This document shows, in pieces, positions 14,518 through 21,764 of a stretch of DNA of 21,764 nucleotides. Every line of letters starts with the position of its first letter. Position 1 is the stretch's first letter. This DNA comes from a virus: positions 1-21,764 of IMG/VR virus record IMGVR_UViG_3300047564_000073; one strand, given 5' to 3'. The notes under the pieces are model-generated. The model ran no database searches. It was not told where the DNA came from and saw only the letters and a list, made by a program, of their open reading frames with translations. The position numbers and the translations under genes are program-made.

Positions 14518-17304
14518 ATGGTTGGCTCATTAGTTGCGGCATCAGTATTCGGTTTAACTGCGGGAACAGTTGCTTATGCGGCGGCTGTGTTTGCGGTTAA
14601 CTTTGCGTTATCGTCAATTGTTACGCGTATGTTTGGCGACAACCCTGAAACGCAACAAGACATGGGTGTACGTCAACAAGTGCCACCAAGCGCGGTTAAC
14701 GCAATTCCTATTGTGTACGGTAACGCTTATATGGGCGGCACGTTTGTCGATGCTGTATTGACGACAGACCAGAAGACAATGTATTACGTCATTGCAGTTT
14801 CGTGCATTAGTTCAAACGGGCAATTTACGTTTGACAGAACGGATATGTATTATGGCGACAGAAAAATAACGTTTGATGGAACAGATTTAACCAAAGTGGT
14901 TAGCCTTACCGATGAAGCGGGCAACGTTGACACAAAGATTAGTGGCAATCTATACATTAATCTTTACACATCAACAGCGGGCGGCACGATTACTTCTGCT
15001 AACGGCGCATCTGCACCTAGTAGCGTTATGGGCGGGGCTGACATTGCAAGCGCACAGCGTTGGACAGGCACGCGTCAAATGAATGGTTTGGGTTTTGCGA
15101 TTGTCAAATTGATATACAACCGCGATGCTGACACGACGCAATTGTCGCCAATTACATTTAAAGTAGCCCATACATTAAATGGCACAGGCGTAGCCAAAGC
15201 GGGAGACGTTTGGTATGACTACATTACAAATGACGTTTATGGTGGTGCGGTTGGTTCATCGTTTGTTAACAGTTCAAGCGCAACAGCGTTAAACGTTTAC
15301 GGCGACCAAACCATTACGTTTACAAATTCAAGCGGTTCACCATCAACACAAGCGCGTTACCGCATTAACGGCGTATTGGATGCTGGTCAATCAGTATTGT
15401 CCAACATTGACCGCATTATGTCAGCGTGCGATTCATGGATGACGTATAACGCCGCGTTGGGTCAATGGTCGGTTGTAATTAACAAATCCGAATCTGCCGC
15501 GTATGCGTTTAACGACAACAACATTATTGGAGAAATTCGCGTTAGTGCAACCGATATTACATCGTCAATTAATCAAGTTGAAGCACGTTTTCCATTTAAA
15601 GAAAACCGAGACCAAGCCGCATTTGTAAACATTGAAACACCAAGCGGTTTGTTATACCCAAATGAACCCGTCAATAAATATTCTGTTACTTACGATTTGG
15701 TTAATGATTCCGTCCAAGCGCATTACCTTGCCAATCGTTTGCTTGAGCAAGCGCGGGAAGATTTAATTGTTTCATTTAGCACAACGTATTACGGCATTCA
15801 AGTGGACGCGGGCGATGTTGTCAGCGTAACAAATTCTGATTACGGATGGAACGCTAAATTGTTCCGCGTAATGAAAGTAAACGAAGCATCGCTACCCGAT
15901 GGTGGTTTGGGTGCGCGTTTGGAACTTAGCGAGTACAACGCGCAAGTTTATGACGACAAAGACATTACGCAATTTACGCCTGTGCCAAACAGTGATTTGG
16001 CATCGCCTGTTTTCTTTTCTGCATTGACAGCACCAACAATTACGGCATCACGCCCATCTGACGTAGTGCCTAGTTTTGACGTGCAAGTAACCGTACCAAC
16101 AACAGGGCGCGTAACGTTTGGCACGCTGTATTACACAATAACACCGGCAGACCCGTTGTCATGGAAAGTATTAAACATTGTTACGTCGCCTAATAACACG
16201 CCTGTTACCAACGGAACAAATTACACGTTTACAAATCAAGTATTGCCAGCGGGTACTTTTTACTTTACTTACACCGTAGGCAATGACATTGCTACATCGC
16301 AGAAAAGTCCAAACAGTTCAGCATTTGTTTGGGGACCTACTGCGGCGGCGGGAACTGCTGGCATAAATTTTCTGGTTGCTTATTTGGTGCAAGACCAAGC
16401 CGACCCAACACCTACATTTACTGCAACAACAACAGGGGCAACAGCACCTACTGGTTGGTCATTGACAGCACCCGCCGTTTCTGTTGGTGAGGTCATGTGG
16501 TACATCCAAGGTCAGTACAACAGCAACGCGGTAACGGTTAACAGCATTGCGGCAAACACGACGGCATGGTCGGGTCCTACTGCGGCAAGCATTTTCCAAG
16601 ACATTCGTTCTGACAATTGGAATGGCGATACGCCGCCTGATATTGAAGACCCGCTGACATACGGAACAGAAGGATATTACATTCAGCAAAGCACAGGCGA
16701 TGTATTTTTTAACAATGGACTTTTCCGTGGAAACATTACAGGTGCATCTGGAACATTTAGCGGCGATTTGGTAACAACGGGTAAATTGTCTTTAACTGGT
16801 TCAGGCAATGTAATTTCTGGATATTCAGTAAGTCAATACATTGATAGTTCGGCAAGTTGGGCTTGTATTTATGCAAACAATACTGCTAACAAACCCGTAC
16901 TAACTGCATACACAGAAAATTCACGGGCAATTTACGCGCAAAGCGATAGCACTTCACTTTCATCAAGTATCGTAGGTGACAATATTGGTAGTGGCGCGGC
17001 AGTACAAGCAACGGCAAATACTGGTACGGCTTTAATTGCTTATTCCGCAACAGGAACTGCGTTTGATTGCCAAGGCACAATGACCATAAGTTCAAACGCA
17101 AAAATAACAAATCTAAATTCTGAATTTTCCAATACGATTAAGAACACTGCTAACAGTCAATCTTTAAAATTTGTTGCAGGAACTGTTGTGGGAACAGCAA
17201 CAGCGACTTTTATCCCAACCAATAAACCCGGAACTTCAACAGGCAATGAGTGGATAAAAATCAATATTGACGGAACAGACCTTTACATACCAGCATGGAC
17301 ATAA
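14518..17304 (+). CDS. Tail tip/host-specificity protein, J-like
   Basis: Large central tip protein (928 residues), probably trimeric, forming the tail tip hub and contacting the host receptor. The N-terminus has a long hydrophobic Ala/Val/Phe-rich segment (residues about 3-35), then RQQVPPSAVNAIPIVYGNAY, a hub-type beginning seen in many J-like proteins. Central blocks SNIDRIMSACDSWMTYNA and VDAGDVVSVTNSDYGWNAK match the Phage-tail_3/J hub region. A fibronectin-III-like region spans about 500-620 (LTAPTITASRPSDVVPSFD). Residues about 732-750 (NNGLFRGNITGASGTFSG) introduce a repetitive Ser/Thr/Asn-rich C-terminal stalk likely to be receptor-facing. AGGGA at 14507-14511 supports ATG 14518. The protein is shorter than lambda J (1132). 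No frameshift or truncation is seen. Confidence 0.85.
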   Translation: MVGSLVAASVFGLTAGTVAYAAAVFAVNFALSSIVTRMFGDNPETQQDMGVRQQVPPSAVNAIPIVYGNAYMGGTFVDAVLTTDQKTMYYVIAVSCISSNGQFTFDRTDMYYGDRKITFDGTDLTKVVSLTDEAGNVDTKISGNLYINLYTSTAGGTITSANGASAPSSVMGGADIASAQRWTGTRQMNGLGFAIVKLIYNRDADTTQLSPITFKVAHTLNGTGVAKAGDVWYDYITNDVYGGAVGSSFVNSSSATALNVYGDQTITFTNSSGSPSTQARYRINGVLDAGQSVLSNIDRIMSACDSWMTYNAALGQWSVVINKSESAAYAFNDNNIIGEIRVSATDITSSINQVEARFPFKENRDQAAFVNIETPSGLLYPNEPVNKYSVTYDLVNDSVQAHYLANRLLEQAREDLIVSFSTTYYGIQVDAGDVVSVTNSDYGWNAKLFRVMKVNEASLPDGGLGARLELSEYNAQVYDDKDITQFTPVPNSDLASPVFFSALTAPTITASRPSDVVPSFDVQVTVPTTGRVTFGTLYYTITPADPLSWKVLNIVTSPNNTPVTNGTNYTFTNQVLPAGTFYFTYTVGNDIATSQKSPNSSAFVWGPTAAAGTAGINFLVAYLVQDQADPTPTFTATTTGATAPTGWSLTAPAVSVGEVMWYIQGQYNSNAVTVNSIAANTTAWSGPTAASIFQDIRSDNWNGDTPPDIEDPLTYGTEGYYIQQSTGDVFFNNGLFRGNITGASGTFSGDLVTTGKLSLTGSGNVISGYSVSQYIDSSASWACIYANNTANKPVLTAYTENSRAIYAQSDSTSLSSSIVGDNIGSGAAVQATANTGTALIAYSATGTAFDCQGTMTISSNAKITNLNSEFSNTIKNTANSQSLKFVAGTVVGTATATFIPTNKPGTSTGNEWIKINIDGTDLYIPAWT

Positions 17305-17307
17305 ATT

Positions 17308-17583
17308 ATGGCAAGACAAATTACAATTCCCGCACAACAATTTACTCAAGAGATTCAATCGTTAAAAGAATCTCCGGCTGATAAGGAAATTTCCATTGTT
17401 GTTGGCAATACAGATGAACATGGTGCTTTTATTGTGCCGCAACAATTCAAAACATATTACATACGGGATGAAATGTATGATGAATTGAATTCTGCCAATC
17501 CGCCATGGAACCCAACAAAACCAGCCGGAACTTATTTCAACGATGATTTGTGGCATTTCATTGATTTGTTAAATCAATCTTGA
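17308..17583 (+). CDS. Small protein of unknown function downstream of the tip gene
   Basis: I do not recognise this 91-residue protein. It begins MARQITIPAQQFTQEIQSL, has a short charged helix (LKESPADKEISIV), a His/Asp/Glu stretch, and an aromatic-rich C-terminal half (TYYIRDEMYDEL; NPPWNPTKPAGTYFNDDLW; HFIDLLNQS). It starts three bases after the J-like stop with little of a ribosome binding site, so it is probably translated by reinitiation. Its location between the tip protein and the fibre suggests a small baseplate-tip or fibre-assembly partner. That is inference from context only. Confidence 0.55.
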   Translation: MARQITIPAQQFTQEIQSLKESPADKEISIVVGNTDEHGAFIVPQQFKTYYIRDEMYDELNSANPPWNPTKPAGTYFNDDLWHFIDLLNQS

Positions 17584-17613
17584 TAAACTAACGGCAAGAC
17601 AAGACACCATTCC

Positions 17614-17627
17614 CCGCGAGAACGCGG
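17614..17627 (+). other. GC hairpin in the leader of the next gene
   Basis: CCGCG (17614-17618) and CGCGG (17623-17627) pair around the tetraloop AGAA. The sequence after it (TTGTTCG) is not a good T-run, so it is a poor terminator. It lies in the 74-base gap 17584-17657 upstream of ATG 17658, and may shape the mRNA leader or be an RNase-protected 5' end. Confidence 0.35.
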
Positions 17628-17657
17628 TTGTTCGACCTATGTATAGGGAACGCTAAC

Positions 17658-18143
17658 ATGGCGCTTTTTTCTAAGAATGTAATCACGCAAGTAAGCGGGT
17701 TTGATAACCCCTTGATTACTGGTGAACTTGTCTACAACCAACGATGGTATTGGAATATTACCATTCTTGATTCTGCGGGCGAACCCGTTAATCTGACAAC
17801 TGCGACTGTTACAGCAGACATTGCACGCAGACAAATTTCAAATCTGGTTGACACACGCAATGGATTGTCCTTTGACGTTGCCAATTACACGCCCACACCA
17901 ACTGCAATCAATTTGACGATTAGCAACAAGGTCAACGCGGCTGGTTCATTTACATTGGTCATTGACGATACTGCATGGGGTTTGATTAGTTCCGACCCGC
18001 AGTTAAAAATTGATGAACAAGACCCTGTTTGTTTTACAGGGAAAATAAAAATTGCATTTGCCGCTAACTCCCCAACGCCCGCCGAAGATAACATTATTTT
18101 CTTAATGTTCTTGGTTCGTTCGGATGGTGTGACTGTTCTTTAA
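17658..18143 (+). CDS. Putative tail/baseplate-associated protein, BppU N-terminal-like
   Basis: A 161-residue all-beta protein. The layout, ELVYNQRWYWNITILDSAG followed by LTTATVTADIARRQ and later GSFTLVIDDTAWGLI, resembles the N-terminal Ig-like module of upper-baseplate (BppU) and related phage proteins that plug fibres into the tail tip. I recognise the pattern, not a diagnostic motif. The frame extends up to a TTG at 17628, but ATG 17658 is preferred: AGGGA (17645-17649) lies eight bases upstream, and the extra residues would be encoded by the end of a hairpin. The position, directly before the fibre gene and ending eleven bases before its ATG, fits a fibre-attachment role. Confidence 0.6.
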   Translation: MALFSKNVITQVSGFDNPLITGELVYNQRWYWNITILDSAGEPVNLTTATVTADIARRQISNLVDTRNGLSFDVANYTPTPTAINLTISNKVNAAGSFTLVIDDTAWGLISSDPQLKIDEQDPVCFTGKIKIAFAANSPTPAEDNIIFLMFLVRSDGVTVL

Positions 18144-18154
18144 GGGGTAAAAAA

Positions 18155-21100
18155 ATGGCTATATCTAAAGTTGTTGTTGTTGACGGAAACAACCTCATTG
18201 TTCGTATTGACCGCGGTGTCGCGGGTCGTGGCGTTACAGATGTTGAACCAATCGAAATTGATGGTTCGCTGTATCTTGTTTTTACATTTTCTGATGGCAC
18301 GACGGAAACCGTTGGACCCGTTGGCACGATTCAATACATTGGGCAAGCCCCAATCGTCGTGTCTGGCTCAACCATCAGTTTAAGCACCGTACCGGTTAAC
18401 CTAGGGGGTACGGGTCAAGTTACCGCCAACGCGGGTTTTAACGCCCTTGCACCTACGCAAACGGGAAACTCGGGTAAATACCTAAAAACTGACGGCACTA
18501 ATTCCGCTTGGGATTTGCTGGACATTTCAACGGCTGACATTACGGGCGTGTTGCCACTTGTTAACGGTGGCACTGGTGCGTCCACTGCTAGTGGTGCGCG
18601 TACCAATTTGGGTTTAGGCACGATTGCTACACAAGACGCGTCTAACGTCGCTATAACGGGCGGCTCAATCACGGGTATTACAGACCTTGCTGTTGCCGAT
18701 GGTGGCACAGGAGCAAGCACCGCATCTGGAGCACGTACCAATTTAAATGCCGCAGACCAAGCGACAACAATTAGTGCCGGTACGGGTTTATCGGGCGGTG
18801 GTGATTTAAGCGCAAATCGCACATTAAATATTGCCAACACGACCGTTACAGCCGCCTCATACGGCTCTGCCAGCAATACGTTGACAGCGACAGTTAATGC
18901 ACAAGGTCAACTAACAGCATTAACCGCTACGCCTATTGCTATTACAAACACTCAAATTAGTGGCTTGGGCACAATGTCCACGCAAAACGCAAATTCCGTA
19001 GCCATAACAGGCGGGTCAATCACAGGCATTACGGATTTAGCGGTCGCTGACGGTGGAACTGGCGCAAGCGATGCGGCGGGTGCTAGAACAAATTTGAACG
19101 CGGCTAATCAAGCCACAACCATCACTGCGGGTACAGGCTTGTCCGGTGGTGGTGATTTGTCAGCCAATCGCACAATCGACATTGCCAATACAACGGTAAC
19201 GGCGGGTGCATTTGGTTCTGCATCTAATACTTTAACGGCAACTGTTAACGCACAAGGTCAGTTAACCGCATTGGCGGCAACCCCGATTGCAATTGCAAAT
19301 ACCCAAATATCGGGTTTGGGTACGATGTCAACGCAAAATTCTAATGCCGTAACAATTACGGGTGGAAGCATCACAGGCATTACCGACCTTGCTCTTGCGG
19401 ATGGCGGTACAGGCGCATCCAATGCAACTGACGCACGTTCCAATCTTGGCTTGGGCAGTGCGGCTGTATTAAACGCTGGCGTTGCTTTGGGCGTTGCTAC
19501 GCTTGATGCGGGCGGTACTGTGCCTTTGTCGCAAATCCCTGCAAGTATTCAAGGCGGCGTAAGTTACCAAGGCGCATGGAACGCATTAACTAATACGCCT
19601 ACGCTTGTATCTAGCGTTGGTAGCAAAGGTTACTATTATGTTGTTTCCGTTGCGGGCAATACAAACCTTAACGGTGTAACCGATTGGTTGGTAGGCGATT
19701 GGGCAATCTACAACGGTACGGCATGGGAAAAGATAGATAACACCGACCAAGTGGCAAGCGTTAACGGTTACACGGGCGTTGTTGTTTTGTCTAACACCGA
19801 TGTTGGCGCACCGCCTACAAGCCTAACAATCAGCGCGGGAACGGGTTTAACTGGTGGAGGCGACCTATCTACCAACCGTACCCTTTCAATCGCTAATACA
19901 GCCGTTTCTGCGGCTTCTTACGGCACTGCAAGCGCAGTTCCTACATTTACGGTAAATGGTCAAGGTCAACTAACCGCCGCTTCTGATGTAACAATTGCTA
20001 TTGCCAATACGCAAGTATCAGGGCTTGGCACAATGTCAACCCAAAACGCAAATAGCGTTGCCATCACAGGCGGTAGCATTACGGGCATTACCGATTTGGC
20101 TATTGCCGATGGTGGAACGGGTGCAAGCACCGCCCCTGATGCGCGAACAAATCTTGGTTTAGGCACTATTTCAACGCAAGATGCAAGTTCTGTAGCCATT
20201 ACAGGCGGTGCAATTAACGGTACAACCATTGGCGCAACTACGCCATCAACAGTAACGGGAACAACGGTTACTGCAACCACTTTGGTTGTAAACGATAATT
20301 CTACTTTTGGTAGTTCAAACACAGATACGTCAACATTTACGGGGCGTATTGCATCCGAATTTACGCCATCAGTGGATAACACTTATGACCTTGGAAGAAC
20401 AAGTCACGAGTGGCGCAATTTGTATTTGTCGGGTACAGGCAACATTGACAGTTTGATTGCTGATACTGCGGATATTAACGGCGGTACGATTGATTCAACT
20501 GCTATCGGTAGCACAACGCCATCATCGGGTGCGTTTACAACTGTTACCGCATCGACTGCAATTGGCATTGCTTCAGGCGGTACAGGGCAAACAACGGCTA
20601 ACGCGGCGTTCAATGCGTTAGCACCAAGCCAAACAGGGAATAGCGGCAAATACCTTACAACCGATGGTACTGACACATCTTGGGCATCAAACCCATTGGG
20701 TACAGTAACTAGCGTTGCGGCAAGTGTTCCATCATTCTTGTCTATTGCGGGTTCGCCCATTACGACAAGCGGCACATTGGCAATTAGTTTGTCGGGTACT
20801 GCATTGCCAACAACATCAGGCGGCACTGGCTTAACATCATTCACATCAGGCGGTGTGGTTTACGCATCTAGTTCTAGTGCATTGGCTACTGGCTCTGCGC
20901 TTAATTACAGTCCGACTTCTGGACTAACTACTAATGGAGTAACACAGGGATACAACACACTCCTATACACAGTAGATGGAACATTATCTAATTACAGCGC
21001 AACAAACAATGTTTATCTAAATGGTAATGTTGCAGGTGGATTAAGTCTACGAGGCTCAGGCAATGGCGCACAGTCAATTGGCATGGATGGTGCGGCATCA

Positions 21101-21764
21101 GGTGTAATAAGTTTTACCACTAATAGCACAGAAGGTATGCGCCTCACCTCAACAGGGTTGGGTATTGGTACAAGTTCGCCAGCAAGCAAGTTAGATGTTG
21201 CATCAGCCGCAGGGACAACGTATCAATTCATTTTACGAACAACTGATTCAGCAAGTGCTAACTCGTCTATCAGATGGAAAAATAGCACTGGTGTTGATAA
21301 ATCATTTATTGCATCAAACTTTAATATTGGCGACGCTACGGGAAACCTTGAGTTTGGTGCTGGCTCTACAACCAACATGGTGCTTAATTCCTCAGGCAAT
21401 CTAGGCTTGGGAGTTACTCCGAGTGCTTGGACTGCATACAAAGTTTTACAGATGAATAATGGTGCATTCTTTTCATCTGGCACAAATGCTTTTATGGGGT
21501 CAAATTGGTTTTACGATGGAGCAGATAAATACATAACAAGTGATTTCGCAACTTTTTATCGTCAACTCAGTGGCGTACATACTTGGGCTACAGCCGCATC
21601 AGGCACAGCAGGAAACACTATCTCCTTTACTCAGGCCATGACTCTGGATGCAAGTGGGAATTTGGCAATTGGAGCCACTTCAGCAGCCGCTCGACTTGTC
21701 TCCGTTGGATCAAACGCCACTGTCTTTAAAGCCTTGATTTTGCGTAACAGCAACGGATCGGATG
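18155..21764 (+). CDS. Long repetitive tail fibre, C-terminus beyond the window
   Basis: The frame from ATG 18155 (AAGGGG at 18142-18147, seven bases upstream) is open to the right edge: 1203 codons with no stop. Residues 1 to about 65 form an N-terminal attachment segment. Residues about 75-650 hold the repeats: eight GGTG motifs in all (some further on), three copies of AGTGL(S/T)GGGDLS/T, and four copies of a VxITGGSITGITDLA block. Residues about 433-550 insert a domain with DWLVGDWAIYNGTAWEKID and SVNGYTGVV, common in phage fibres. NTYDLGRTSHEWRNLYL lies at about 742-758, and EGMRLTSTGLGIGTSSPA near 990-1010 is the lead-in typical of fibres that end in a self-cleaving S74-type chaperone, expected past the edge. 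Role: receptor binding on the host surface. Confidence 0.88.
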   Translation, partial: MAISKVVVVDGNNLIVRIDRGVAGRGVTDVEPIEIDGSLYLVFTFSDGTTETVGPVGTIQYIGQAPIVVSGSTISLSTVPVNLGGTGQVTANAGFNALAPTQTGNSGKYLKTDGTNSAWDLLDISTADITGVLPLVNGGTGASTASGARTNLGLGTIATQDASNVAITGGSITGITDLAVADGGTGASTASGARTNLNAADQATTISAGTGLSGGGDLSANRTLNIANTTVTAASYGSASNTLTATVNAQGQLTALTATPIAITNTQISGLGTMSTQNANSVAITGGSITGITDLAVADGGTGASDAAGARTNLNAANQATTITAGTGLSGGGDLSANRTIDIANTTVTAGAFGSASNTLTATVNAQGQLTALAATPIAIANTQISGLGTMSTQNSNAVTITGGSITGITDLALADGGTGASNATDARSNLGLGSAAVLNAGVALGVATLDAGGTVPLSQIPASIQGGVSYQGAWNALTNTPTLVSSVGSKGYYYVVSVAGNTNLNGVTDWLVGDWAIYNGTAWEKIDNTDQVASVNGYTGVVVLSNTDVGAPPTSLTISAGTGLTGGGDLSTNRTLSIANTAVSAASYGTASAVPTFTVNGQGQLTAASDVTIAIANTQVSGLGTMSTQNANSVAITGGSITGITDLAIADGGTGASTAPDARTNLGLGTISTQDASSVAITGGAINGTTIGATTPSTVTGTTVTATTLVVNDNSTFGSSNTDTSTFTGRIASEFTPSVDNTYDLGRTSHEWRNLYLSGTGNIDSLIADTADINGGTIDSTAIGSTTPSSGAFTTVTASTAIGIASGGTGQTTANAAFNALAPSQTGNSGKYLTTDGTDTSWASNPLGTVTSVAASVPSFLSIAGSPITTSGTLAISLSGTALPTTSGGTGLTSFTSGGVVYASSSSALATGSALNYSPTSGLTTNGVTQGYNTLLYTVDGTLSNYSATNNVYLNGNVAGGLSLRGSGNGAQSIGMDGAASGVISFTTNSTEGMRLTSTGLGIGTSSPASKLDVASAAGTTYQFILRTTDSASANSSIRWKNSTGVDKSFIASNFNIGDATGNLEFGAGSTTNMVLNSSGNLGLGVTPSAWTAYKVLQMNNGAFFSSGTNAFMGSNWFYDGADKYITSDFATFYRQLSGVHTWATAASGTAGNTISFTQAMTLDASGNLAIGATSAAARLVSVGSNATVFKALILRNSNGSD
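18647..20160 (+). repeat. Diverged coding repeats in the fibre, 351-base period
   Basis: The VxITGGSITGITDLA unit starts at 18647, 18998, 19349 and 20057. The first three are spaced exactly 351 bases (117 codons) apart. The last step is 708 bases, i.e. 351 plus a 357-base inserted domain. Amino acids are highly conserved between units but the DNA is not: most synonymous positions differ. Confidence 0.8.

Noticed and set aside
17628-17657. TTG start that would extend the 161-residue protein by ten residues
   Set aside because: It sits at the foot of a hairpin without a ribosome binding site, whereas ATG 17658 has AGGGA eight bases upstream.
18647-20160. Regularly spaced repeats that might suggest a CRISPR array or non-coding satellite
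   Set aside because: The period is 351 bases, DNA copies are diverged, and conservation is at the protein level in one continuous frame. This is a repetitive fibre.
18415-20844. Several long minus-strand open frames (61 to 153 codons) opposite the fibre gene
   Set aside because: Repeated Gly/Thr/Ala/Val codons rarely give reverse-strand stops. The products are Val/Pro/Ala-rich repeats of one another, mirroring the fibre repeats, so they are shadows.
1-21764. tRNA genes, integrase/attachment sites, insertion sequences
   Set aside because: I looked for cloverleaf-like segments, transposase-type ORFs and terminal repeats in the few gaps and found none. Every gap is under about 125 bases.

Overview
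The window is a continuous late-gene (packaging, head and tail) module of a tailed dsDNA phage or prophage with an HK97-type capsid and a long, lambda-like, non-contractile tail (siphovirus). The calls rest on recognisable families: P27-type TerS, TerL with Walker and nuclease motifs, HK97-type portal, U35/S78-type protease, HK97-fold capsid protein, gp6/gp7-type connectors, a lambda G/GT-type frameshift, a tape measure protein and a J-type tip protein. There is no sheath or contractile baseplate. All genes lie on the + strand and are tightly packed, with many ATGA stop-start overlaps. No integrase, repressor, lysis or replication gene is in view, so lifestyle cannot be judged. The host is unknown. 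The moderately A+T-rich composition and the style of the fibre and tip proteins suggest to me an aquatic proteobacterium, but that is a guess.

Layout. 1-2.2 kb: DNA packaging (TerS, TerL). 2.2-7.0 kb: portal, prohead protease, then two consecutive HK97-fold capsid paralogues. The first has a long N-terminal delta/scaffold region. The second almost lacks it, and the two are separated by a hairpin plus T-run. 7.0-8.4 kb: head-tail connector chain (gp6-like adaptor, head closure, tail terminator). 8.45-12.8 kb: tail tube, two small orphan genes, a displaced gp10-like protein, the tail chaperone pair G and G-T, and the tape measure protein. G and G-T are joined by a GGGAAAC slippery site with a downstream stem. 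12.8-17.3 kb: tail tip (two distal tail proteins, a GNAT-like acetyltransferase, the large J-like tip protein). 17.3-21.8 kb: two small orphan tail-associated genes and a very long repetitive tail fibre that runs off the right edge.

How it works together. TerS/TerL package DNA through the portal. The protease matures a shell built from one or both capsid paralogues. The connectors close the head and join it to a tube whose length is set by the tape measure protein and assembled with the G/G-T chaperones. The J-like tip and the fibre recognise the host.

The most interesting points are the capsid gene duplication with loss of the delta domain and an intergenic attenuator-like hairpin, the complete -1 frameshift cassette, the acetyltransferase in the slot where lambda carries its tip peptidase genes, and fibre repeats whose amino acids are conserved while their codons are almost fully scrambled.
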